Assembly: GCA_049294435.1 (NCBI GenBank)
Contig: JBAQCU010000060.1
Span: 1 to 18,105, forward strand
Reading direction: 5' to 3'
Source of the DNA: UBA1550 sp049294435
GTDB taxonomy: Bacteria; Patescibacteriota; Minisyncoccia; Phycocordibacterales; UBA1550
Length of the DNA: 18,105 nt
Shown: in pieces, positions 1 through 5,530 of the stretch
Position numbering within the stretch: position 1 is the first letter of the stretch
Layout: every line of letters begins with the position of its first letter
Notes under the pieces: model-generated
The model's database searches: none
What the model was told of the DNA's origin: nothing
What the model saw: only the letters and a program-made list of their open reading frames with translations
Program-made: the position numbers and the translations under genes

Positions 1-1
1 A

Positions 2-300
2 GCAAGTATTGCAACATCCACCACGCACTCTTTTTCAAACGTGCAGGCAACTCATACGATTAGTACAACCTTCTCCGCAATCCCAATCACCACTTTTAAT
101 ATCACCGCATCTGCCGGAACAAACGGAGCCATCTCACCCACAGGAGTAACCTCTATAGCCCAAGGAGCAAATCAAACCTACATCATCACTCCAGCAAGTG
201 GTTACCAAGTAGCAACACTCACTGTAGACGGAACAAGTATTGCAACCTCCACCACGTACACCTTCACGAATGCGCAGATGGCGCATACTATTAATGCGAC
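2..300 (+). repeat. 231-bp tandem coding repeat in the beta-helix protein
   Basis: Bases 2-25 recur almost exactly at 233-256 (shared AAGTATTGCAAC, then CCACCACG), giving a period of 231 bp or 77 codons. Identity drops further along but the protein pattern persists. This is the tail of a tandem array that continues outside the window on the left. Confidence 0.75.
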
Positions 301-1891
301 GTTCAGTCTGATACCAGTTCTCTCTACGATACCAACGCCGTCAGCGCCAATTGGGGGCTCTTGTGTGGCAGATGTAAGCACAGAGTATTTTATAGCAAAT
401 TATTATGTGGATGCTACAGCAGGGAGTGATGCGAACAACGGCCTGACATCGGGCACAGCTTGGAAGAGTCTAAGCAAGGCCCTTTCCTCTGCCCCTGCGG
501 GGAGTATTGTATTCGTCGCGGGTGGCGACTACGGAGCACTTCAAGAAACTGTTCCAGTCGGACGCACGAGTTATTTGACCATTCGTGCCACCCCTGGTGC
601 ATCACCACGTCTCAGTAAAATCAATATTGATTATGTGGCTAAGTCCCCGGCATTTTTGCGAGTTGTAGGATTTACCATCAAGAACTATGATTATGATCCC
701 AATAATGGCCAACTGGTAAATATTGCAGATGCAACAGATATTGAGTTGTTGAACAATACGATTAGCTCCGACAGTACACGTGGTTCAGGTTACGCAATAG
801 CCTCCTTAACGCCGGGAAATCCTAGCACTATCGACGGCATTGGAATGAATAACACTGAACGGGTGACTATCAAATCCAACTGCGTGTCGGGGGTACTTCG
901 CGGAATCCAGTTGGCTGGCAGTACAAATATTTCTCTGTTCAGAAACTACATTTCTCCACAGGCTGGAACTGGTATTCAATATCTGTCAAACAATGTCAAT
1001 GTCTTGATTGAAGACAACCATATTCGAGGAATGATTTTTACCCCATATTGCAACTTTGTCGCAACACCTTATGTATTGGCAAACTGTGATCCAGCGACGA
1101 CGCCTCTTGATCCCAATGCGATTCTCGATCCCCATGCCAGCGTAATTTCTATTCGAAGCAATGATGTAACAATCCGAAACAACATCATGCATGGGATGGG
1201 CTCGTCTTCCGGGATTATGTTTTACCTTCCCGATGCGGCTGGAGGCCGTTCAGACTACTCAAATATCACAATTGAAGGCAATCTTCTTTACGACATCACA
1301 AATACCTCTGTGTTGCGCTTCTATGGGGTTGCCGATAATTTGATTGTTAGAAATAATATGGTGGTCTCGCAGTATTCAACTGGGACATGTGCTACTGGGG
1401 CACCCATAAGTGTTACGAATGACGCTAGGTATTTATATTCCTCAGCACTTACTGTTAGCAGTCTTGCAACTGGGAAAAATGGAAGCGGGTTATCCATTGC
1501 CAACAATGTTTTTGTAGGAGCATCTTTTATGGGTGGCTCATTACCAACTGAAAAGAATAATATCTTCTGGAGTTATTCTCCTTCAGGCGCTATATTTTCG
1601 GCATCTTCGCTGTCAGGTACTTCGAAGGTTGTAACAAGCGCATATTTAGGATGCGGTGTGCACTCGCCATATTTTGATACTGGGTTTTTTGCGACAACAC
1701 CAAATTTTATTCCTAAACATGGACTACTATACAATTATAGGCTAGCACCCACTTCACAAGCGGTCGGGTTTGGCGACACATCTTCTCAATTGCTGCGCAA
1801 ACTGGGGGCACCTGATGCAAACAACTTCTTCATTAATAGTGCGGGGAATAGAAGTGCTACAGAACATAGTGCCGGACCTTATGAACCCTAG
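2..1891 (+). CDS. Secreted right-handed beta-helix protein with B-repeat-like modules (5' truncated)
   Basis: The reading frame is open from base 2, so the true start lies upstream; an internal GTG at 41 is not a credible start because the protein repeat continues across it. The first ~100 residues hold one partial and one full copy of a 77-residue module (copies end in TSTTHSFSNVQATHTI and TSTTYTFTNAQMAHTI), resembling the divergent InlB B-repeat / Flg_new_2 family of surface proteins. The rest begins with a DUF1565-like segment (YYVDATAGSDANNG) and continues with rungs typical of a parallel beta-helix (IELLNNTISS, VTIKSNCVSG, VTIRNNIMHG, ITIEGNLLYD, LIVRNNMVVS). It ends in GPYEP, as many such beta-helix proteins do. 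Likely exported, acting as an adhesin or polysaccharide-binding protein; no catalytic residues can be assigned. The signal peptide, if any, is outside the window. Confidence 0.88.
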   Translation, partial: ASIATSTTHSFSNVQATHTISTTFSAIPITTFNITASAGTNGAISPTGVTSIAQGANQTYIITPASGYQVATLTVDGTSIATSTTYTFTNAQMAHTINATFSLIPVLSTIPTPSAPIGGSCVADVSTEYFIANYYVDATAGSDANNGLTSGTAWKSLSKALSSAPAGSIVFVAGGDYGALQETVPVGRTSYLTIRATPGASPRLSKINIDYVAKSPAFLRVVGFTIKNYDYDPNNGQLVNIADATDIELLNNTISSDSTRGSGYAIASLTPGNPSTIDGIGMNNTERVTIKSNCVSGVLRGIQLAGSTNISLFRNYISPQAGTGIQYLSNNVNVLIEDNHIRGMIFTPYCNFVATPYVLANCDPATTPLDPNAILDPHASVISIRSNDVTIRNNIMHGMGSSSGIMFYLPDAAGGRSDYSNITIEGNLLYDITNTSVLRFYGVADNLIVRNNMVVSQYSTGTCATGAPISVTNDARYLYSSALTVSSLATGKNGSGLSIANNVFVGASFMGGSLPTEKNNIFWSYSPSGAIFSASSLSGTSKVVTSAYLGCGVHSPYFDTGFFATTPNFIPKHGLLYNYRLAPTSQAVGFGDTSSQLLRKLGAPDANNFFINSAGNRSATEHSAGPYEP

Positions 1892-1962
1892 TAGGCAAAA
1901 GTGTAAAGAGGTCAGTGACCACTTTGTCTTTTTAGCCTCGATATTGCAAAAAGTAGTGGTAC

Positions 1963-1971
1963 TGGTATATA
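1963..1971 (+). promoter_or_regulatory. Extended -10 promoter of the receiver-domain gene
   Basis: TGG followed by TATATA lies 13 bp before the ATG at 1985; a hexamer TATACT two bases further on (1968-1973) is an alternative -10. A possible -35, TTGCAA, is at 1944-1949. The predicted start of transcription falls within a few bases of the ATG, and no Shine-Dalgarno sequence is present, which suggests a nearly leaderless mRNA. Confidence 0.5.
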
Positions 1972-1984
1972 CTGTAAAATACAT

Positions 1985-2362
1985 ATGACAAAAAAAATAC
2001 TTATAATTGATGACGATAAAATCTTTTCAAAAATTCTTCGTGATGGTTTGGTTGCGGGTGGAAATGGAAAGTACGAGGTTATCGCCGCTTTTGATGGAGA
2101 CGAGGGTTTTGAGATGGCTATAAATGAAAAACCAGACCTCATTATGTTAGATATGATAATGCCTAAAGTTACAGGCATTGAGTTTTTACGTAAGTATCGC
2201 AAAGAGGAGTCTGGAAAGAACACGCCGGTTATTGTGGAGACACACCTCACTGATTTGGAAAAAATGAGCGAGGGAGTGGAGCTTGGCGTGCGCGGATATA
2301 TTATCAAGTCGGATTATTCTCTCGACACGATTTTGCGCCAAGTGGAGGATATTTTGAAATAA
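1985..2362 (+). CDS. CheY-like single-domain response regulator
   Basis: This 125-residue protein is a complete receiver (REC) domain with no output domain. The acidic pocket is D9-D10-D11 (IIDDDK), the predicted phosphoacceptor is D56 (LIMLDMIMP), and the conserved lysine is K108 (GYIIKSD). The switch Thr/Ser position appears to be T86, followed by His where Ala is usual. It would receive a phosphate from a histidine kinase and signal by protein contact, but no kinase is encoded nearby. The start is chosen because the REC fold begins at once and an extended -10 lies just upstream. The gene appears to be transcribed alone; the next gene is separated by repeats and a hairpin. Confidence 0.93.
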   Translation: MTKKILIIDDDKIFSKILRDGLVAGGNGKYEVIAAFDGDEGFEMAINEKPDLIMLDMIMPKVTGIEFLRKYRKEESGKNTPVIVETHLTDLEKMSEGVELGVRGYIIKSDYSLDTILRQVEDILK

Positions 2363-2398
2363 CAATTAACAATTAACAATTGACCACCGACAAGTAAC
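2362..2398 (+). repeat. Degenerate 7-bp tandem repeat (AACAATT-like)
   Basis: Three AACAATT units directly after the receiver-gene stop are followed by more degenerate units (GACCACC, GACAAGT, AACAAAA) in the same 7-bp register. Related 7-bp arrays lie at 2441-2475 and 3290-3318. Confidence 0.6.
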
Positions 2399-2405
2399 AA
2401 AATCA

Positions 2406-2440
2406 TGATGAATCATTTGCCGAAGGCAAATGATTCATCA
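2406..2440. repeat. Perfect 16-bp inverted repeat, 3-nt loop
   Basis: The left arm TGATGAATCATTTGCC (2406-2421) and its exact reverse complement (2425-2440) flank a GAA loop. There is no T-tract, so it is not a classical intrinsic terminator. It may stabilise the 3' end of the receiver mRNA or separate the two genes. Confidence 0.75.
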
Positions 2441-2475
2441 GTCAAATGTCACATGTCAAAAGTCAAATGTTCACT
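2441..2475 (+). repeat. Degenerate 7-bp tandem repeat (GTCAAAT-like)
   Basis: Units GTCAAAT, GTCACAT, GTCAAAA, GTCAAAT, GTTCACT lie in strict 7-bp register. The array overlaps the ATG-containing region in front of the SIMPL gene, so the most upstream in-frame ATGs may be by-products of the repeat. Confidence 0.6.
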
Positions 2476-2481
2476 AATACT

Positions 2482-3282
2482 ATGGAAAACAATAAAGGAA
2501 AATTGTTTCAAGCACTCACAGTGCTAGCACTGCTCGGAGCGGTTCTTGTGGGGGCTATGATTATTTCCGAGGTAAAGGGGTATCGTTTTATCGGTGGAGG
2601 GGTTTCTGCTACAAACACAATCTCTGTTTCTGGTGAAGGCGAGGTATTTGCAACGCCTGATATTGCAAATATTTCGTTTACTGTTCGCGAGGAGGCGAAA
2701 AAAGTTTCTGATGCGCAAGACAAAGTAACCAAAAAAATAAAATCAGCACTCGCGAGTGTGCGTAAGCTTGGTGTAGCTGACAAAGATATAAAGACTCAAA
2801 ATTACAGCTCATATCCAAAGTATGAGTGGCAAGAAGGAACGGTGTCGTGCATGGGAACAAACTGCCCGCCATATCGTCCAGGCAAGCAGGTGATTGTTGG
2901 ATATGAGGTTTCTCAAACAGTTACTATAAAAGTTCGCGATTTGGAAAAGGTAAATGCGATTGTAGACGGACTTGCTACTGCGGGGGTAACAGAAATGCAA
3001 GGGCCAAACTTTGCTATTGACGACGAAGACGGTCTAAAAGCCGAGGCTCGAAAAATTGCCATAGAAAAAGCGCGCGCAAAGGCGGAGGTGCTTGCGCGAG
3101 ATCTTGGGGTTACACTCGTTCGTGTGGTGTCGTTCTTAGAGGGAGGTTATTACCCAATGTATTCTCGCGCTACATTGACAAGTATGGAAAAGGGAATTGG
3201 TGGCGATGCGGGGGTGCCAGAACTTCCACAAGGAGAAAATAAAATTACATCAAGCGTGACAGTGACGTACGAAATAAGGTAG
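2482..3282 (+). CDS. Membrane-anchored SIMPL (DUF541/YggE-like) domain protein
   Basis: The 266-residue product has an N-terminal transmembrane or signal-anchor segment at about residues 9-29 (LFQALTVLALLGAVLVGAMI), then a SIMPL domain from about 45 to the end (TISVSGEGEVFATPDIANIS, and later ARKIAIEKARAKAEVLARDL). SIMPL proteins are exported; YggE has been linked to oxidative-stress tolerance, but a molecular activity is not established. An insertion carries two cysteines (VSCMGTNCPP) that could form a disulfide outside the cell. Start choice: in-frame ATGs at 2446 and 2467 lie inside the 7-bp repeat array, so the ATG at 2482 (MENNKGK) just before the hydrophobic segment is preferred; 2446 remains possible. 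No Shine-Dalgarno is seen. Confidence 0.9.
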   Translation: MENNKGKLFQALTVLALLGAVLVGAMIISEVKGYRFIGGGVSATNTISVSGEGEVFATPDIANISFTVREEAKKVSDAQDKVTKKIKSALASVRKLGVADKDIKTQNYSSYPKYEWQEGTVSCMGTNCPPYRPGKQVIVGYEVSQTVTIKVRDLEKVNAIVDGLATAGVTEMQGPNFAIDDEDGLKAEARKIAIEKARAKAEVLARDLGVTLVRVVSFLEGGYYPMYSRATLTSMEKGIGGDAGVPELPQGENKITSSVTVTYEIR

Positions 3283-3289
3283 GAGAGAA

Positions 3290-3318
3290 CATGTGACATT
3301 TGACCACTGACAATTGAC
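3290..3318 (+). repeat. Degenerate 7-bp tandem repeat (ACATTTG-like)
   Basis: Units ACATGTG, ACATTTG, ACCACTG and ACAATTG follow each other in 7-bp register just after the SIMPL stop codon. The style matches the arrays before the gene. Confidence 0.5.
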
Positions 3319-3319
3319 A

Positions 3320-3345
3320 GGGGCGCGCCCGTACGGTCGCGCCCC
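3320..3345. repeat. GC-rich inverted repeat
   Basis: GGGGCGCG (3320-3327) pairs with CGCGCCCC (3338-3345). The inner CCGTACGG is itself palindromic, leaving one C/T mismatch in the stem. It is followed by a second small palindrome, CAGTGCACTG (3345-3354). There is no T-tract. It may form the 3' end of the SIMPL transcript. Confidence 0.6.
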
Positions 3346-3385
3346 AGTGCACTGTGTCCTGGTCAATTGGTAATCGTTCCTCAGT

Positions 3386-3414
3386 TTGACTTTCCCCAGT
3401 CCAAGGAGTATAGT
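3386..3414 (+). promoter_or_regulatory. Sigma70-type promoter upstream of GIY-YIG-secE-nusG
   Basis: TTGACT (3386-3391) and TATAGT (3409-3414) are separated by exactly 17 bp, close to the bacterial housekeeping consensus. The predicted transcription start is about 3421, immediately before a hairpin with a T-tract. It is the best promoter upstream of the GIY-YIG, secE and nusG genes, which lie on the same strand. Confidence 0.6.
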
Positions 3415-3421
3415 AGACGAA

Positions 3422-3442
3422 AGCCCTGCGGGGCTGTTTTTT
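3422..3442 (+). terminator. Short hairpin with T6 tract (terminator or attenuator)
   Basis: AGCCC, loop TGCG, GGGCT is followed by G and six T residues. It could end transcripts from the SIMPL gene. Because it lies at the predicted start site of the promoter at 3386-3414, it could also act on the nascent secE/nusG transcript. The stem has only five pairs, so strength is uncertain. Confidence 0.5.
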
Positions 3443-3450
3443 AAACAAGA

Positions 3451-3502
3451 TAACGAGCGAAGCGACATTAGATTGTTTACCCAGTTAAATGATTTCAAAT
3501 TA
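3451..3502 (+). repeat. Direct repeat A, copy 1 (before the GIY-YIG gene)
   Basis: This 52-bp block matches 3983-4034 at 45 of 52 positions; the last 24 bp, beginning ACCCAGTTAAATGATTTC, are identical. It ends two bases before the GIY-YIG start codon. Confidence 0.85.
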
Positions 3503-3504
3503 GT

Positions 3505-3765
3505 ATGAAATTTTACTACGTCTACGTTTTACGATCAGACAAAGATAAAAACTTCTACGTTGGATATACAGAAAATTTGAAATCACGATTTGAGCAACAT
3601 CAAAAAGGACAAGTAGAGTCTACAAAAGACCGCCGTCCTCTAGAAATTATCTACTCCGAAGCCTGTCTTGATAAACATGACGCTATGCATCGTGAAAAGT
3701 ATCTTAAGACATATTGGGGTAAGCAATTTATTAGGAACAGACTCAAATCGTATTTAACCGGGTGA
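3505..3765 (+). CDS. Small GIY-YIG endonuclease-family protein (UPF0213/YhbQ-like)
   Basis: The 86-residue protein is a single GIY-YIG nuclease domain. The signature appears as YYVYVL (residues 4-9) and FYVGYTENLKSRFEQH (17-32), with the catalytic arginine likely R28 and the metal-binding glutamate likely E64 (MHREKYLKTYWG). Stand-alone proteins of this size are common in Patescibacteria; their substrate is generally unknown. The ATG follows repeat A directly and no Shine-Dalgarno is present. It precedes secE on the same strand. Both flanks recur around a decayed copy in front of nusG, which suggests the gene spread locally as a module. Recombination, repair or a homing-like role are all possible. 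Confidence 0.92.
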   Translation: MKFYYVYVLRSDKDKNFYVGYTENLKSRFEQHQKGQVESTKDRRPLEIIYSEACLDKHDAMHREKYLKTYWGKQFIRNRLKSYLTG

Positions 3766-3805
3766 AGGTTTTCTAACCTCGCTTCACTCACTAAGAAAAA
3801 CTACC
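3746..3805 (+). repeat. Direct repeat B, copy 1 (GIY-YIG 3' end to secE start)
   Basis: From AATCG in the last codons of the GIY-YIG gene to the base before the secE ATG, this block resembles 4127-4185. Shared stretches include CGGGTG, TTTTCTAA and TAAGAAAAACTA. TTTTCTAA and TAAGAAAA could pair as a weak hairpin just before the start codon. Confidence 0.75.
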
Positions 3806-3985
3806 ATGCAATTTATTGAATACATCAAGGAGTCAAAAGGCGAACTCGCGCACGTTACCTGGCCAACACGCAAGCAGGCGGTTGCTTTTACTGTGCTCGT
3901 GGTTGTGCTTTCAGTTTTGACGTCTCTTTATCTCGGTGCGTTCGATGCTTTGTTTACGACACTCATTAAAAAGTTTGTAATCTAA
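3806..3985 (+). CDS. secE: Preprotein translocase subunit SecE
   Basis: This 59-residue protein reads MQFIEYIKESKGELAHVTWP at its start: the short amphipathic cytoplasmic helix and the conserved VTWPT motif of SecE. One transmembrane helix follows at about residues 25-45 (AVAFTVLVVVLSVLTSLYLG). It is the single-span form of SecE, which clamps SecY in the Sec translocon. Its position directly before nusG is the widely conserved bacterial order. The stop codon TAA is also the first three bases of direct repeat A copy 2. The start codon follows repeat B and no Shine-Dalgarno is evident. Confidence 0.95.
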   Translation: MQFIEYIKESKGELAHVTWPTRKQAVAFTVLVVVLSVLTSLYLGAFDALFTTLIKKFVI

Positions 3986-4034
3986 CGAGCGTAGCGACAT
4001 TAAAGTACAAACCCAGTTAAATGATTTCAAATTA
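3983..4034 (+). repeat. Direct repeat A, copy 2 (begins at the secE stop codon)
   Basis: Second copy of the 52-bp block at 3451-3502, 45 of 52 identical. The first three bases are the TAA stop of secE. It leads into the GIY-YIG remnant at 4054-4158. Confidence 0.85.
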
Positions 4035-4053
4035 ACCCCCTAATTACACCATA

Positions 4054-4158
4054 ATGATAAAATTACAAAGCAATAATAAAAAGTTCCAAAGGTATTTGGT
4101 AGAGAATTTGAAATCGCGATTTGAAAAATCGCATTTAAGCGGGTGTAAGATTTTCTAA
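4054..4158 (+). pseudogene. Remnant of a GIY-YIG gene (large internal deletion)
   Basis: A 34-codon frame from ATG to TAA retains pieces of the neighbouring GIY-YIG protein in the correct order. FQRYLVENLKSRFEK matches FYVGYTENLKSRFEQ, and HLSG near the end corresponds to YLTG at the end of the intact protein. About 50 codons between these are missing, including the catalytic glutamate region. At DNA level 4102-4124 matches 3571-3593 with two differences. Both flanks (repeats A and B) are also duplicated, so this is best read as a decayed second copy of the whole module, not as a functional small gene. Confidence 0.75.
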
Positions 4159-4185
4159 TTCATTTCATTCATAAGAAAAACTAAC
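4127..4185 (+). repeat. Direct repeat B, copy 2 (GIY-YIG remnant end to nusG start)
   Basis: Counterpart of 3746-3805; it ends in AAGAAAAACTAAC directly before the nusG ATG, as copy 1 ends in AAGAAAAACTACC directly before the secE ATG. Confidence 0.75.
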
Positions 4186-4731
4186 ATGGCAAAACAAGAA
4201 ACAACAGGCGAGCGAAATTGGTACGCAATCCACACCTACGTGGGTTACGAAAATGCTGTGCTCCGCAATTTGAAACAACGTATTGAATCCCTCGGCATGG
4301 AGGACAAGATTTTTAACGTGCTTGTTCCTATGGAAAAGAAGATCAAGGTAAAAGGCGCAAAGCGCGTGGAAGTTGAGGAGAAAATTTACCCTGGGTATAT
4401 TCTCGTTGATATGATCGTTACCGACGATTCATGGTACGTGGTTCGGAATACCCCTCGTGTTACAGGTTTCGTTGGCGCTGGAGTAACACCAGTCCCTCTC
4501 GCAAAACACGAAGCAGATGCTCTTTTTGCGCGTATGGCGGAGTCAATACCGAAGCATAACATTGACCTTGTGGTTGGCGATCAAGTAACAATTGTGGACG
4601 GTCCATTCAAAGACCTTGAAGGTAAGATTGCCGATGTTGACAATGAACGCGGTCGCGCAAAGGTGCTTGTTTCAATGTTCGGACGAGAGACACCGGTGGA
4701 ATTAGATTTTTTACAAATTCATAAAATCTAG
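4186..4731 (+). CDS. nusG: Transcription termination/antitermination factor NusG
   Basis: The 181-residue protein has the NGN domain at about residues 11-115 (NWYAIHTYVGYENAVLRNLK, KIYPGYILVDM, WYVVRNTPRVTGFVG) and a KOW domain at about 131-162 (GDQVTIVDGPFKDLEGKI). NusG binds the RNA polymerase clamp, affects pausing and elongation, and links polymerase to Rho or to the ribosome through its KOW domain. Length is standard. It follows secE on the same strand, but 200 bp of repeat and remnant sequence separate the two, an unusually large gap for this gene pair. A hairpin with a following T-rich stretch lies after the stop. Confidence 0.98.
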   Translation: MAKQETTGERNWYAIHTYVGYENAVLRNLKQRIESLGMEDKIFNVLVPMEKKIKVKGAKRVEVEEKIYPGYILVDMIVTDDSWYVVRNTPRVTGFVGAGVTPVPLAKHEADALFARMAESIPKHNIDLVVGDQVTIVDGPFKDLEGKIADVDNERGRAKVLVSMFGRETPVELDFLQIHKI

Positions 4732-4744
4732 AAAAATAACGACC

Positions 4745-4817
4745 TGCCCGCCACTGCCTATCGCTCGTATTGAGCAGTTAGGCGATGGCAGGCGGGGCAA
4801 GGGAGTATATTTTTCTT
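4745..4817 (+). terminator. Imperfect long hairpin after nusG, followed by a T-rich stretch
   Basis: CCCGCC (4747-4752), TGCC (4755-4758) and ATCGC (4760-4764) pair with GCGAT (4782-4786), GGCA (4787-4790) and GGCGGG (4791-4796), with small bulges on the left arm. An alternative inner stem, GCCTA with TAGGC, competes with it. TATATTTTTCTT follows about 10 bp later. The GGCAGGCGGG style suggests a dispersed repeat family, which this window alone cannot confirm. Confidence 0.55.
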
Positions 4818-4820
4818 AAT

Positions 4821-4914
4821 CCAGCCCCAGTTTTATCGAATTTGTGATAAATCAATAAAACTTGTAAATAGTAATAAAATATAGTAAGGTACGATAACGT
4901 AAAACTGGAGCTGG
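4821..4914 (+). promoter_or_regulatory. Long-range inverted repeat in the rplK leader region
   Basis: CCAGCCCCAGTTTTA (4821-4835) pairs with TAAAACTGGAGCTGG (4900-4914) with one mismatch, enclosing a very AT-rich 64-bp segment. It lies 42 bp before rplK. It could be a structured mRNA leader, for example a ribosomal-protein feedback site, or a DNA-level element. In other bacteria the L11 operon is controlled by L1 binding its leader; whether this is such a site is unknown. Confidence 0.5.
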
Positions 4915-4956
4915 ATAATGATTTTATATAGTCGTTGCACTCCTTAAAAATCAATC

Positions 4957-5382
4957 ATGGCAAAGAAAATAACAAAAAAAGTAAAGGTAGTGATCCCAGC
5001 GGGAAAGGCAACTCCGGCGCCTCCTTTGGGGCCCGCCCTTGGTCAGGCAGGTGTAAACATTGGTGAATTCGTTACAAAGTTCAACGATGCTACTAAGGAC
5101 AAGATGGGGGATATGGTTCCGGTAGTTATTACCGTATACGAGGACCGTACTTTCAGTTTCGTAATGAAGACACCTCCTGCATCAGGACTTGTTATCAAGG
5201 CAGCTGGTGTAGCAAACGGCTCAAAGAAGCCTGGAGCAAGTAAAGCTGGCTCAATCACAAAAGCACAGCTTCGCGAAATCGCAGAAAAGAAAATGCCTGA
5301 CCTTTCCGCAAACGACGTTGAAGCAGCAATGAAAATCATTGCCGGAACAGCGCGTTCAGCAGGGATTGAGATCAAGGGTTAA
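4957..5382 (+). CDS. rplK: 50S ribosomal protein L11
   Basis: The 141-residue product is a full-length L11. The N-terminal domain (about 1-72) carries the proline-rich stretch PAPPLGPALGQ (residues 20-30) at which thiostrepton-type antibiotics act in other bacteria. The C-terminal RNA-binding domain (about 76-141) ends with GTARSAGIEI, the usual GTARSMGI signature. L11 binds the GTPase-associated region of 23S rRNA and takes part in elongation-factor and RelA function. The gene is expected next to nusG, but rplA (L1), its normal downstream partner, is absent: a strong terminator and an unrelated gene follow. No clear Shine-Dalgarno is present. Confidence 0.98.
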   Translation: MAKKITKKVKVVIPAGKATPAPPLGPALGQAGVNIGEFVTKFNDATKDKMGDMVPVVITVYEDRTFSFVMKTPPASGLVIKAAGVANGSKKPGASKAGSITKAQLREIAEKKMPDLSANDVEAAMKIIAGTARSAGIEIKG

Positions 5383-5388
5383 TATTTA

Positions 5389-5444
5389 AATCTCCTAAAG
5401 AAAAACCGCCAATCATCTGATTGGCGATTTTTCTTTAGGAGATT
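5389..5444. terminator. Intrinsic terminator after rplK with extended arms
   Basis: The core CGCCAATC, loop ATCT, GATTGGCG is followed by TTTTTCTTT. The pairing extends outward, AATCTCCTAAAGAAAAA (5389-5405) with its reverse complement (5428-5444), giving two 26-nt arms with a single C/A mismatch. The A-run on the left means it could terminate transcription from both directions. Confidence 0.85.
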
Positions 5445-5460
5445 CTTGGCACCTACTGTA

Positions 5461-5506
5461 CCCAACTTTACAATACCATGCTATAGCATGGTATTGTAAA
5501 GTTGGG
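5461..5506. promoter_or_regulatory. Perfect 46-bp palindrome upstream of the PaaX/Cas2-like gene
   Basis: The left half is CCCAACTTT (5461-5469) then ACAATACCATGCTA (5470-5483); the right half (5484-5506) is its exact reverse complement with no spacer. It ends 9 bp before the extended -10 of the next gene, so it covers the -35 region (TTGTAA at 5494-5499 is a candidate). The central 28 bp are identical to the palindrome at 6148-6189, while the outer arms differ and stay self-complementary. It could be an operator for the adjacent regulator-like protein, or an end of a hairpin-based mobile unit. Confidence 0.9.
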
Positions 5507-5515
5507 AGGAACAAA

Positions 5516-5524
5516 TGGTATACT
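5516..5524 (+). promoter_or_regulatory. Extended -10 promoter of the PaaX/Cas2-like gene
   Basis: TGG followed by TATACT ends 6 bp before the ATG at 5531. Transcription would start at or next to the A of the ATG, so the mRNA is predicted to be leaderless. Confidence 0.6.
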
Positions 5525-5530
5525 GTTTGC

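Noticed and set aside
3340..3450. tRNA gene before secE, as often found in bacteria
   Set aside because: Neither strand shows a 7-bp acceptor stem with a GTTCGA-type T loop and a matching anticodon arm.
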